Virus record (IMG/VR): IMGVR_UViG_3300037805_000644
Location: 158,940 to 222,939 of that record
Reading direction: 5' to 3' (one strand)
Length of the DNA stretch: 64,000 nucleotides
Source of the DNA: a virus
Shown: positions 33,774 to 42,916 of the stretch, piece by piece
Layout: every line of letters starts with the position of its first letter
Position numbering within the stretch: position 1 is the stretch's first letter
Notes under the pieces: model-generated
Databases searched by the model: none
What the model was told of the DNA's origin: nothing
What the model saw: the letters and a program-made list of their open reading frames with translations, nothing else
Position numbers and translations under genes: made by a program

Positions 33774-36700
33774 ACTGGCTCCACCTTGAGGATCTTGACT
33801 TTGCGGGGATCGAACAGAGCCACCTCAGGGACACCGTCGACAAGGCCAGAGCCGTGGAAAACCACGCAATCATAGCCGTTCTTCCGGGCCTTGCGGGCCT
33901 GCTCTTTGCGGGCGGTGACCAAGACGTTCTGTGCCTTCACCATTACGGTGTACACCTTGGGTCGGTATTTCGCAGAGTCGAGGCCCAAGGTGTCCAGGGA
34001 GTCATAAACGTACTCGGGCAACCCAGTGCCCTGGCTGAACAGGGAGCCCCCAGCGGGGGGCGGCTCAACCTTACTGCCCAGAATGTATCCTGCAATGTCG
34101 TTCAGATCGTTGGGGTCCATGTCGCCCATGAGAGCGTCGATGTCCTCTCCGGTCGTGAGGTTGTTGGTGGCCATCCAGTGGTCCCACCCTTTCCCGTGCC
34201 CCAAGTCGAACATGCTTTGGAGTAGGCTCCCCCCGCCCTTGTTCAGCCTCGCCAGCTCAGCAATGATCGAGACGGGGAACCCAATGTTCCTGTTTGCATC
34301 GGCATACCGGACAGCGACCCGCTTTGAGGGGGTCAGGAAAATGCCCTTGCCGTAAAACTTGGACACCAGGTCATCCCGGGATTGCGCCATGTCGAAGGCC
34401 CGGAACGACCGGGTGGTGCCGTGGTAAAGGATCGTGCCCGCCCCCGACACAAGCCCTTCCAAGCCTTCCTGTTTGAGATCGATATTGGCAACACGGGTCA
34501 GGTACTGACTCGCCACACGGGCGGCGGCCTTTTTCCTGGCGCGGCCCTCGTCAAAGCGAAGCTTGAACAGCCTCACATCTTTCTTCTTGGTCTTGCCGTC
34601 CTTGTCAGGCTCGGTCTCGACCACCACCATCGGGTCACCCTTGGGTCCCTTCTTGAAATCGACGATGTAACCCTTGCTGTTGAGATATTTCCCGGTAAGA
34701 ACGGGGTCACCGAGGTTCAACGTGAACGACTTGGCTACCCGGGCTGCCGCCACTTTCTCATCACGGGACAGCCTCATGAGGGGCTTCCCATAAAGACCCG
34801 ACAGGCTCAGGGCTCGCTGCATCCGAAACTTCCCCATTTCGGACAGGCGTCCGGGAGCTGCCATGAAGGCAACGAAAGACTCCGCGAAATCCTCCCTCTC
34901 GTTGGTCTTGGCATACTCAGTCGGAACCTGGAGGGCTTCGAGAGCCTGGGCCACGGCACTATCATCTTGGGCGTAAGCAGCCACCTGCTCCTTGGTGAGT
35001 GTGGGGTGGGTGAAAGACTCCACCCCTGTTGCACCCAATGTGCTCTTCACCTGGCGAAACACTCGGTCCATTCTTCTCTGATAATCACTTTCCCCCGGGG
35101 AAGTCCCATAATCTTCGGACAGGAGTCTCACAGGATCGGATAGGAGTCGGTGCATGCGCACCCCACGATCTCGGTTCCAGCGGAGTTGTTTCGGCGTAAC
35201 AAAAGGGCCTCCTGCTAGAGGCTCATGCAGCCAGGCGTGGAACTTCATCCTGTCGAGCCCCCGAAGGCGGATACCCCGCAGGTTACCCTCGGATTCCTCC
35301 AACAGGCCCCAGAACCTCATACGTTCCGGGAGGGAGACCCCTCGGATGTCCTTTTCGGTCTGTGCATCGACCTTCTCTGCCTCCTGGACAGGAATCCACC
35401 CGGAGTCCCACTCCTTGCGGGCTTCGGGGTGCATGAGGGTCAGGTGAAAGTGATGACCCACCTCATGGAGAAAGATCTCGTGGATCCACTCCCGGAGCAT
35501 CCGCCCATCCACCCTTCCCGCAGCCGCAGTGAGGAGCTGGATACGCCCCCGGTCGCCATACCACCCGTGAGCAGTCTCTCCCTCAGAGCTGTGTCGGATG
35601 ATGATGGTGTGTACCGTCTCGTGGAGCAGAGGGGTTACACCCCTCTGCTTGAACAGGCCCACCACATAATCCACACCGGATAGGAACTTTCGGATCGTGG
35701 GTTCGGGAAGGCGGTCGGGGTTCTGAACGGAAAAACCCTGGTATTTGAAACGCCGCACTCCCGCCTGCCTGGCAAAGCTATTGAGCTGATCAGCATAAGA
35801 ATCAAGGGCAGTGAGGAGCACCTGAACCCGGTAAGTCAGGGTCACCCCCTCTCCCACCACAAGGCTGGTGTGGAATTTGACAGACTTGAAAAGGTCTCCT
35901 GCCGCATCCCGAACACGCCTACGGATGCTGTAATCGATGGCATCCCGTCCAAGGGATCGAAGAACCCAGCCGCCAAAAGGCCGCCCAAAATGCAGGGGGT
36001 GTGCTCCAGGCTGGCTGAGGGCGTGGGGGAACCCATCCTCTTGCAGTTTCTCCCGCAGCTTTCCCTCAGGGACGCGGCTCAGGCCCTTGAACCGTGCGTG
36101 AATCTTACTGAAAGCAACCAGCTCTTTGGAGATCTCTTTCCAATCAGCATCCGCCTGTGCCGGACCTTTCCAGACATAGCGAAGAGCCTCCCGTGCCACC
36201 TTTGCCGATCCAGCCTTGAGCTTGTGGGTCTTGGGCATCCCCCAGATCTCGATCTCGTCGAAAGTCCAGCTCCCCGTGGGGGTGACGCCACCGAACTCAG
36301 CCTCCAGGCCATCCAGGTAATCCAGGGTGGTGTGGGGGCGGTAAACCGTATAGCTGTCCCCTACCTCAATGCCCAAGTCTTGTACGGCGCTCTTGAGGCG
36401 GTCCCGCAGCTCTGCCATCCGGTGGCTGAACCGGATAGGCAGGATGGCCACACGACGCTCTTCGGCCGGGTGGGTGAAGTAATCGAGACCTTCAAGGTTC
36501 GCAGTGACCGGCTCACGCAGCTCCTCCGACACCACCCGCTGACAGGTGGAGACGAACTCAGCCTCCCTGCCCTTGACGTTCCCGACATAGAGCAGCGTGA
36601 TGTGGGGCGGCGACTTATCGTTGCCGGATTGCTTCTTGGGAAACTGATCGGCCAGGTGGCGGGGGAGAGGGATGAACAGACCTGTCCACTCGGTGGAGTC

Positions 36701-36808
36701 ACCGGTGGTCTTGCCGTCACTGGGTCCGGCGGACCTGTCCGCCCAGGCCGCAGCTACCTGCTTGACCGCCAAACGCCTTACCTGTGCTCGAAGGATGGGG
36801 TGATCCAC
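33770..36808 (-). CDS. Polyvalent protein: 2H phosphoesterase, zinc metalloprotease and ADP-ribosyltransferase-like domains
   Basis: 1012 residues. Residues 40-200 form a 2H (LigT-like) phosphoesterase with both H-x-T motifs (PHITLLY, H69; RPHTTLDYL, H159), acting on 2'-5' or cyclic phosphates of RNA. Residues 220-660 contain two HExxH sequences, HETVH at 396 and HEVGHHFH at 448, with NEREDFAESF near 640 as downstream glutamate donor; the second is the more standard metalloprotease site. From 790 an ADP-ribosyltransferase-like domain begins (ILYHGTTRSFRAFDMAQ; FYGKGIFLTPSKRVAVRYAD) and ends with DGVPEVALFDP. Motifs ARVAKSF (690) and ARVASQYLTR (763) border the domains. Between portal and the larger polyvalent gene; likely packaged and injected. 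Confidence 0.82.
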   Translation of the reverse strand: MDHPILRAQVRRLAVKQVAAAWADRSAGPSDGKTTGDSTEWTGLFIPLPRHLADQFPKKQSGNDKSPPHITLLYVGNVKGREAEFVSTCQRVVSEELREPVTANLEGLDYFTHPAEERRVAILPIRFSHRMAELRDRLKSAVQDLGIEVGDSYTVYRPHTTLDYLDGLEAEFGGVTPTGSWTFDEIEIWGMPKTHKLKAGSAKVAREALRYVWKGPAQADADWKEISKELVAFSKIHARFKGLSRVPEGKLREKLQEDGFPHALSQPGAHPLHFGRPFGGWVLRSLGRDAIDYSIRRRVRDAAGDLFKSVKFHTSLVVGEGVTLTYRVQVLLTALDSYADQLNSFARQAGVRRFKYQGFSVQNPDRLPEPTIRKFLSGVDYVVGLFKQRGVTPLLHETVHTIIIRHSSEGETAHGWYGDRGRIQLLTAAAGRVDGRMLREWIHEIFLHEVGHHFHLTLMHPEARKEWDSGWIPVQEAEKVDAQTEKDIRGVSLPERMRFWGLLEESEGNLRGIRLRGLDRMKFHAWLHEPLAGGPFVTPKQLRWNRDRGVRMHRLLSDPVRLLSEDYGTSPGESDYQRRMDRVFRQVKSTLGATGVESFTHPTLTKEQVAAYAQDDSAVAQALEALQVPTEYAKTNEREDFAESFVAFMAAPGRLSEMGKFRMQRALSLSGLYGKPLMRLSRDEKVAAARVAKSFTLNLGDPVLTGKYLNSKGYIVDFKKGPKGDPMVVVETEPDKDGKTKKKDVRLFKLRFDEGRARKKAAARVASQYLTRVANIDLKQEGLEGLVSGAGTILYHGTTRSFRAFDMAQSRDDLVSKFYGKGIFLTPSKRVAVRYADANRNIGFPVSIIAELARLNKGGGSLLQSMFDLGHGKGWDHWMATNNLTTGEDIDALMGDMDPNDLNDIAGYILGSKVEPPPAGGSLFSQGTGLPEYVYDSLDTLGLDSAKYRPKVYTVMVKAQNVLVTARKEQARKARKNGYDCVVFHGSGLVDGVPEVALFDPRKVKILKVEPV

Positions 36809-36825
36809 CGGGTGTGCTCCTACAG

Positions 36826-36849
36826 CCTATACCCTCAACGGGGGTATAG
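36826..36849. promoter_or_regulatory. 24-base palindrome with TATA-type boxes upstream of the polyvalent genes
   Basis: Near-perfect inverted repeat AGCCTATACCC / GGGTATAGGCT with a 2-7 base centre, in the 46-base gap between portal and the 1012-residue gene. It places a CTATACC box on both strands and could act as promoter, operator or transcript hairpin. Confidence 0.5.
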
Positions 36850-36854
36850 GCTGA

Positions 36855-38810
36855 TCACAGCACTGCGGGCTTGAAACCCTTGAGCCGGGCCTCCAGGCTC
36901 GCAAGCCTGGAGGACATCTCTTGCCACTCATCCCGCAGCTTACCCTCAGTGCTTGCCAGGGCAGCCTTCTTGTGGGGGATGTCGGACTCAAGCTTGGACT
37001 GGAGGTCTCGGTCGAGGTACCCGTCGGAGGACAGAGCCTCGGAGGCTGTCTCTCGAATGGCCTCCTTGAGGAGGACCTTGAAGTTCTCCTGCACCTCCGG
37101 CGTGATGCCCTTGGAGGCGAAGCGGGACATGCCCTCTTCTTTCGGCTTGGCGTAGTTGAGCCCCAAGACCTCAGCAGCCCTCTGGGTGGCGTCCGTGGAC
37201 TCTGCCAGGGCATCTCCCACGCGGCTGTAAACCGAGCGCAGCACCTCATTGAAGGTGGCGTCCTGGAGGGTGAACGTGTCCCGCTCCAGCTTCTCCCGGA
37301 CCGTGTCTGCGTCCAGGTTGAGCAGGTCCAGGATGGTCTCGATATCCAACGAGCCCTTCTGGTACAGGTTGAACAGGGCGTCAAAGGTCTCCTGGTTGTC
37401 CCGCAAGGCAAGGCGGGTGAACGACAGGCGGGGATGCACCACAACCTCAAGGCCGTCTTCGTCAACCTCCATGAAGCCCATACGGCGACACATCGGCTCC
37501 AGAAGCTGCTTGTCCACGAAATCCTGGAGGAGTTCCCGCAAGAGCATGTACCGGACGTTGATCACCTCCAGGTGGATGCGGTCGCCGCTGTAGCTCGACT
37601 CACCGGAGAGCAAAGACTCTGTCACACCGAGGCCCGCATAGAGCTGGCGGTCTGTGAGATCGTACTCACCCGACAGGTCCAGGAGGCGGTTGTCTGCACC
37701 CATCTCCTCCCAGTTGACCTGGAAGTTGGTGATGACGCTGTGGTCAGGATCCTGGAGGGCCAGGTCTACCTGGTCCCGTAGCTCCTCGGTGTCGTTGGCG
37801 TCCATATCCTCAGCCCAGATGAGCCGGTAAGGGGTCATGTGGCGAGAGGCGATGGAGGTCTGGGCCTGCCGGAGCTTGTCTCGGTACACCAGGGTGCGGA
37901 GGCACCGCTGGAGGATCGACTTGCCCCGAGGCTCGTACTGGCTTTTCTTACGGGCCATGAAATGACAAAAGCTGCCGGCATTCGGGTTCGTGTTGAGAGG
38001 GATCTCCTCGCCTCGGAGAACGTAATCAACGACCTCAACAGGCATCGTCTCCACAACCTCGCGGGCCCTCATGTCGCCCTGAGCGGCGCGGTCGATAACG
38101 TCCTTGGTCAGGGAGTCTGGGATGAGGCTTAGGAGCACCTGATCTGTGAAAGGGAAAGCCTCCATCACGACCTGCTCAGGAGGAAGCACCCGAAGGGCTG
38201 TCCAGCCCTGGTAGTTCTCCTTGACCCACTGAACCATGCGTTTCTGTGCGTCGGGGTACTCCCGCTCTTCTTCCTTCAAAGAGCCGTCGGCTGCGATTTC
38301 GCGGTACGTCTCGTGCGTCACGCTCCGAGGCATGTCAGGGCTTGTGTCCTCGGCGAAAATGTTCACCTCACCGATGAGGAAATACTCGTGGACAATCTCC
38401 AATAGGCGGTGAAGCAAGCCCACCTCCCGAGCCCACCGCTCAACGAACCGCATGGCGGCATCCGCCATTTTCTTGTTCTTGGTCCGGGGCTTGCGGAATC
38501 GAAGCTTGCTCAGTGGCAGCTCGCCATGGAGATCGATGGCCTGGCCTACGAAAGGATCATTGTCGTAGAAAAAGCGGAAATAGTTCCGCATCTCGGCAGT
38601 GGACTGGGGCAGCTCCAGGAAGTCCGGGCTCAGCTCAGGGCTGTAAAAGTTACCGCCCGAGCCCGTCATCGTCCCCCCCGCCTGGGGGAACGCCATCTTC
38701 ATCATCTTTGAGGTGCCTGTGACCGTGCGGCGAGGCTTACCCGTCTTGACGTTAGCCCTCTCGGGGAGAGTCGCCACTCGTACGGTGTGTTTGGGATTGT
38801 TCTTCTTCAT
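36855..38810 (-). CDS. Portal protein
   Basis: Forms the dodecameric ring at the head vertex through which DNA enters and leaves. About 651 residues from the ATG with GGTGGA upstream (a GTG three codons earlier is possible). Portal features: FYDNDPFVGQAIDLHGELPL at the start of the clip/wing region, RGKSILQRCLRTLVYRDKLR (stem helix and the conserved PRGxSxLxR-type element), QASIASRHMTPYRLIWAEDM, DLTDRQLYAGLGVTESLLSG, and a long C-terminal helical crown region (QEMSSRLASLEARLKG). Directly after the terminase string, as in nearly all tailed phages. Good confidence without a search because of the ordered motifs and synteny. Confidence 0.88.
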   Translation of the reverse strand: MKKNNPKHTVRVATLPERANVKTGKPRRTVTGTSKMMKMAFPQAGGTMTGSGGNFYSPELSPDFLELPQSTAEMRNYFRFFYDNDPFVGQAIDLHGELPLSKLRFRKPRTKNKKMADAAMRFVERWAREVGLLHRLLEIVHEYFLIGEVNIFAEDTSPDMPRSVTHETYREIAADGSLKEEEREYPDAQKRMVQWVKENYQGWTALRVLPPEQVVMEAFPFTDQVLLSLIPDSLTKDVIDRAAQGDMRAREVVETMPVEVVDYVLRGEEIPLNTNPNAGSFCHFMARKKSQYEPRGKSILQRCLRTLVYRDKLRQAQTSIASRHMTPYRLIWAEDMDANDTEELRDQVDLALQDPDHSVITNFQVNWEEMGADNRLLDLSGEYDLTDRQLYAGLGVTESLLSGESSYSGDRIHLEVINVRYMLLRELLQDFVDKQLLEPMCRRMGFMEVDEDGLEVVVHPRLSFTRLALRDNQETFDALFNLYQKGSLDIETILDLLNLDADTVREKLERDTFTLQDATFNEVLRSVYSRVGDALAESTDATQRAAEVLGLNYAKPKEEGMSRFASKGITPEVQENFKVLLKEAIRETASEALSSDGYLDRDLQSKLESDIPHKKAALASTEGKLRDEWQEMSSRLASLEARLKGFKPAVL

Positions 38811-39187
38811 TGCTTCCACCCCAACTGTGTCAGGAGTCGTTGATCCGCCCTCTTGCCTGCCCTCTTGGCGGCTCTGGCGTCCTCACGAGCCTTCTCCCGA
38901 GCGGCACGAGCTGCCGGGACTTTGGTGTTCTCGGGAGCCAGGTCGGGATCTGAGCCCTTTCCGGGATTCAGGTACCCCAGTGAGTTAACCTCACCGAGCA
39001 TCTTCCTGAGCACCCTCTCCTGGGCCTTAGCGGCACCCTTGGTTGAGGTACTAGCCTTGCGGTCACGGGACACTCGGCGGCACACGTCGAGTGCTCGATC
39101 CAAGCCCCGCCGGACATCTGCCAGATGCCCGTGAAGGTCTCGATCAGCCTCGCTCTCTGCAAGAGCAGCCTTGGTCCGGCTCGCCAT
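38807..39187 (-). CDS. Hypothetical basic helical protein between terminase and portal
   Basis: 126 residues, starting MASRTKAALAESEADRDLHG. Almost all predicted helix, with many Arg, Lys and Ala (RAAREKAREDARAAKRAGKR), so a coiled coil or DNA-contacting protein is likely. The start overlaps the stop of the 84-residue gene (TGATG) and the stop overlaps the portal start. Tight coupling suggests a head assembly role. No family recognised. Confidence 0.6.
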   Translation of the reverse strand: MASRTKAALAESEADRDLHGHLADVRRGLDRALDVCRRVSRDRKASTSTKGAAKAQERVLRKMLGEVNSLGYLNPGKGSDPDLAPENTKVPAARAAREKAREDARAAKRAGKRADQRLLTQLGWKQ

Positions 39188-39441
39188 CAGTTCCACTTCT
39201 CTTTCTTGGTCAGGAATCCGTGTTTGGCGGCGGCCTTGATGATCCGCTTAACCAAACCCACGTCCTCCGGGGACCCCCGGAACAAACGCTCCCAGGATCC
39301 ACCCATATGAGAGAATACCCGGGAAATCCGGTCGAGTTCCGACGGCAGCACCTCAACCTTGCCCCCGACAGTCACGTCGAGCAGCTTCATGAGAAATCGG
39401 TGGTTGGCTTTCAAAGGCGTATCGGGTGTTGGGTTTGCCAC
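39187..39441 (-). CDS. Small protein after terminase
   Basis: 84 residues from a GTG start with GGGAG nine bases upstream, three bases after the terminase stop. Contains FLMKLLDVTVGGKVEVLPSE and EDVGLVKRIIKAAAKHGFLT, a likely small helical domain. Unknown function; cotranscribed and translationally coupled with terminase and portal genes. Confidence 0.6.
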   Translation of the reverse strand: MANPTPDTPLKANHRFLMKLLDVTVGGKVEVLPSELDRISRVFSHMGGSWERLFRGSPEDVGLVKRIIKAAAKHGFLTKKEKWN

Positions 39442-39444
39442 TGG

Positions 39445-41397
39445 TCATCTCCCTCGGATCCTTCCACGCATAACGCTGGAAGGCTGTCGATCTGGGCTTG
39501 AGCCGCCTGGGCGCTTGGACCGTAGCCGGGCCTTGCGGACCTGCTTTGCGGTCGCTGCCCTGGTGTTGTTCCCAGGGTGGTGAGACCTCCGGCGGCCTGC
39601 GATATGCTTGGGCTTGACCAAGTGCTGGCTGGCTGCCCACACCATACGGACCAGTGCATCCGACATGTCGTCGTGCTTGCCCTTGAGGTTGGGTGCTTCC
39701 ACCGTCACCAGATACTTGCTGTGGTACTCAGCCTGGAGTTCCAGCAGCTCAGTGATGTAGTTGCAGTGGGAACCCTCGGACTCTGTGCCGCTGGGCACAG
39801 GCCAGTCGTACAGCCTCAACTTCTTGTCCCACATCATGTCCTTGAAGTTGCGGAACATTTGGGAGGTGAGCTGCCGGGTGAAGTGCTCGGACTTGAGCAT
39901 CTTGAGGCCCCGCTTATGCAGTGCCTGCTCAAACACGATCCCGGCCCACTGGTCGAAGACGCCCTCGGCAAACAGGTACTTCTTACTCAGCCGGTACACC
40001 CAGTCAGCAACCTCATCGAACTCCAGCCGCTCCAGGTGCTCATACTCCCCCACCCCTGCCCGGATCTCCTCATGGTAATCCAGCTCTATCTCACCGTCTG
40101 CATTCAGATGACCGATGGCAATGGCGCTACCATCCCCCACGAGCGCAAAGTCGAGCCCGACATAATGGGAGGTCCGCACCAGGCCACGCATCTTGGGCCG
40201 GAGGCCCGGGATCACGCAGGCCATGAGGTCGTCCTCGTCCTCGATCCAGCCTCGGGTACGGTCCGTGAAATGGCCCCCATACTCGGTGAAAAACACCACG
40301 GGGTCGGCCCGGTATGCCTGCTCCAGCTCATCACCCTCAACCGAGGGGTTCACCTCCCAGGTGGGGGCTTGGATGGCCAGCATGTTGGGGGCGCCACTCA
40401 TGGCGAGCTGGAATTGCTTGTAAAACTCACCCTGCCGGCCAAGGGGGCTGGAGATGCCGATCATGCGGCCTTCCACAGGCCCGATAGCTTCGGTGTTATC
40501 GATGGGGTTCTTCTGAGAGAACGCCGACATCGAGGGCTTTACGGCCGTCCAGACCTCCGAGGCAGAGGACTGGCCTGCATCTGTAAAGTGAGCCATCTCA
40601 TCAAGGATGATGACGATGTTACCAGCGCCTCGGAGACCCTTGGCTCGACAAGGTCGGAAGGTCACCCGGATGGTGGCGTTCGCCTTGTCATCATCGGCAT
40701 ACCGGCCATAACGCTCAATGTCTTTGGGCGTTTGGAACCGGGCATAGGACATCGTGTTGTTCGCCGTATACGGGGCGAAAAATCCACAGTCCTTGTAATA
40801 GCCGGCCACCTTTGAGTACAGGATGCCGGCCTGGACCTGGTCGGTGGCCACAGAGATGAGCTGGATAGGCTCGCCTGAGGGCAGCCCATAGTAGGACTGG
40901 GGGTCTCCCTTGAGGATGAGCTTGTAAGTCTCATAGGCACTGATGATGGACGCCATCTGGGTCTTGCCCGAGCGGCGCCCAACGGACAGCAGCATCACCC
41001 GCAGCTCCTCCCCGGGAGCCTCACGGATGTTGGCCTGTCCTTTGTCGTACAGGTACCGGAGGTAATCCGCCTCCGACATGTACTCCCACTCTGTCCGCTT
41101 CCAGTTGGAAATGGGCACCACGTATTTGTAGTAGCCCTTCCACTGTCCAGTGGGCAGTGAGATCTCGTCGTACTTGGGGTGTGTCTCAGGGACAGGCTGG
41201 GAGAGGTCGAGCCCGTAAGGGTTGTCGTCTAGCTTCAACCCATAGTGCAGTTTGAGGATGACTCGCTGTACGGGGTACAGCTTCATCCCCAGGCCCCACT
41301 TGGCCTCCGCGAACGTGATGATGTCCGCAGCGGCATTTACCTGGCTCGGGTCCTTCTGGGCGGAACCGATATCCAGTGCCATGTTGGCAAGGCTCAT
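39445..41397 (-). CDS. terL: Terminase large subunit
   Basis: 650 residues; ATP-driven packaging motor with headful or end-cutting nuclease. ATPase domain: Walker A SVGRRSGKT at about 138-146 and Walker B VIILDE ending at D266/E267 followed by MAHF; GISSPLGRQGEFYK matches the coupling motif region. Nuclease domain: VGLDFALVGDGSAIAIGH (first acidic residue D416), the FDQWAG acidic site near 482 and HDDMSDALVRM (575-585), the RNase H-fold triad. A long basic C-terminal tail (RRRSHHPGN, RKARLRSKRPGG) follows. AGGAG precedes the ATG. Synteny with portal, protease and capsid is as expected. Confidence 0.95.
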   Translation of the reverse strand: MSLANMALDIGSAQKDPSQVNAAADIITFAEAKWGLGMKLYPVQRVILKLHYGLKLDDNPYGLDLSQPVPETHPKYDEISLPTGQWKGYYKYVVPISNWKRTEWEYMSEADYLRYLYDKGQANIREAPGEELRVMLLSVGRRSGKTQMASIISAYETYKLILKGDPQSYYGLPSGEPIQLISVATDQVQAGILYSKVAGYYKDCGFFAPYTANNTMSYARFQTPKDIERYGRYADDDKANATIRVTFRPCRAKGLRGAGNIVIILDEMAHFTDAGQSSASEVWTAVKPSMSAFSQKNPIDNTEAIGPVEGRMIGISSPLGRQGEFYKQFQLAMSGAPNMLAIQAPTWEVNPSVEGDELEQAYRADPVVFFTEYGGHFTDRTRGWIEDEDDLMACVIPGLRPKMRGLVRTSHYVGLDFALVGDGSAIAIGHLNADGEIELDYHEEIRAGVGEYEHLERLEFDEVADWVYRLSKKYLFAEGVFDQWAGIVFEQALHKRGLKMLKSEHFTRQLTSQMFRNFKDMMWDKKLRLYDWPVPSGTESEGSHCNYITELLELQAEYHSKYLVTVEAPNLKGKHDDMSDALVRMVWAASQHLVKPKHIAGRRRSHHPGNNTRAATAKQVRKARLRSKRPGGSSPDRQPSSVMRGRIRGR

Positions 41398-41405
41398 AAG
41401 ATCTC

Positions 41406-42077
41406 CTAAACGGCGCTACGGATCCGAGCCCTGGCCTCTGCCTCCCACGCAGGATCGCTCGACATTGCCGCGAACTTGGAAAACACAGTCTCGATCATCT
41501 CGGGTCGGGATCCCACGGCCGCCATCGCCTCTTTGAAAGTGCCCATGACGTGTGAGAAATAGGCACGGAAGGCAGGGCTGTCCGTGTTGAGGGAACGCTC
41601 CCTATTGCGGTCCATCTTCTTCTGGAGGGTGTCTGCCATGGTCTTGAGACCCTGGACCCGACGTGTGGAGATGCTGGCCGTATCTGCCAGCTTCCCGCTC
41701 CGCTCCAGCTCCTGGCGGACATAGGCGAGGGACGCCTGCTCCTCACCCAAGGCGAGGATGATGGCACCCATCAACTCCTCCTCGGTGTCGTTTCGAGCAG
41801 CAGTCAGCACCCCGTCTGAGGACAGGGCGGCCTCCCGCTTCTTGAGGATGGCGGCCACCTTGTCGTTAGCCGGCTCAACCGCGATTTTCTTTTTGCGGCC
41901 AGGCTTGCCCCTCATCGTGATGGGCGTGTTGTCCGACTTGAGCTGGATCTCATCTGTGTCGGCCAGCTCACCGATGGCCTTGTACTTCAAATCACCCAGC
42001 TCGTTGCGGACAAGCGCCCGACGGGCTCCCGCAGGAGCCTTAGCCAGGATGGCCTCACGATCTTGCGGGGTGCCCAT
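41406..42077 (-). CDS. Hypothetical helical protein, possible terminase small subunit
   Basis: 223 residues, starting GTPQDREAILAKAPAGARRA, then a basic patch (RGKPGRKKKIAVEP) and long helices (EEELMGAIILALGEEQASLA; TMADTLQKKMDRNRERSLN). It lies just before terL with eight bases between, the usual place of the small subunit, and its size and helical character fit. No HTH DNA-binding motif is obvious, so this is an inference from place and shape. Confidence 0.5.
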   Translation of the reverse strand: MGTPQDREAILAKAPAGARRALVRNELGDLKYKAIGELADTDEIQLKSDNTPITMRGKPGRKKKIAVEPANDKVAAILKKREAALSSDGVLTAARNDTEEELMGAIILALGEEQASLAYVRQELERSGKLADTASISTRRVQGLKTMADTLQKKMDRNRERSLNTDSPAFRAYFSHVMGTFKEAMAAVGSRPEMIETVFSKFAAMSSDPAWEAEARARIRSAV

Positions 42078-42916
42078 CAGGACACCACCGGAGCCTGGAA
42101 GCTGGGGGAACCCGCCGCCATGAACCCATTCGCAGGAGAGGCTGCCGTAAGTGCCGTCAGAAACGCGGTGGCAGTTGAGGCGGTGAGGTCGTTAACCGAT
42201 GCGGTCAGGGTCTCGGCCAGGTCGAGCGTCAAGACGCCTGCGGCAACCCCCGCAGCACCGATGACGAAACTCCCATCATTGGCAGGGTTGGTTGCATTGG
42301 CGACGGTGATCACCATCCCTGGGGTGTACCCCTCAGCGACGAAATCACCACCGTCATTTCGGGTAATGGTGTCCGGGTTGGCATCGGCGAAAGAGAGGTC
42401 CGTTCCTGCGGGGAGGGTCAACACCGGCAGGGCCTGGTTGGTCAGGCTGAATCGAACATCCTGCATCGAGCCGCTGTTGGTGATAGTCACCACAGGACCC
42501 AACCGGGAAGCGGACCAGGACCCGCCCAAGGCGATCACCGCATCAACAATAGCCTGTGCGGTGTCTCCGGCAGTTGCCCCCGGGGCCCAGTCCACATGAA
42601 GCTGGAGACGGTGGTCCCCCAGCAAGATCTGCCAGTTGGATCCAGTGAACAGGTTGGAGCTGACCGTCAGTGTAGCACTCAGGCCCGTGACCGTGTTGGC
42701 AGGGTCCTGCCGAACCTGGAGACCAGCAGAAAGCGGCATCGAGCCGTTCAGGGAGTCCTGACGGGAATGCGTCCGGGCGCCCCGGTTGGTGGGAGGCCCC
42801 CCGACAACCGCAGGATCCTCACCGTGCGTGATGCGGCCCACCAGGGTGGTGAATGAGGGTCCGACGGTCCTCTTGTGGGTTACCCCCGCTTGAGGTCGGA
42901 ACGTGGGCTTAGCCAT
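42077..42916 (-). CDS. Probable virion protein, beta-rich
   Basis: 279 residues, low charge, Thr/Ser/Ala/Gly-rich with alternating hydrophobic strands (VTGLSATLTVSSNLFTGSN; RLQLHVDWAPGATAGDTAQA; FVIGAAGVAAGVLTLDLAET). Segment DTAQAIVDAVIALGGSWSA recalls the phage fibre/tail module in which a short helix lies between strands; a similar segment with AINDAAS is found in virion paralogue 1 (8182-9456). Overlaps both neighbours by one base or more, so it is in the same operon as terL. Likely structural. Confidence 0.6.
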   Translation of the reverse strand: MAKPTFRPQAGVTHKRTVGPSFTTLVGRITHGEDPAVVGGPPTNRGARTHSRQDSLNGSMPLSAGLQVRQDPANTVTGLSATLTVSSNLFTGSNWQILLGDHRLQLHVDWAPGATAGDTAQAIVDAVIALGGSWSASRLGPVVTITNSGSMQDVRFSLTNQALPVLTLPAGTDLSFADANPDTITRNDGGDFVAEGYTPGMVITVANATNPANDGSFVIGAAGVAAGVLTLDLAETLTASVNDLTASTATAFLTALTAASPANGFMAAGSPSFQAPVVS

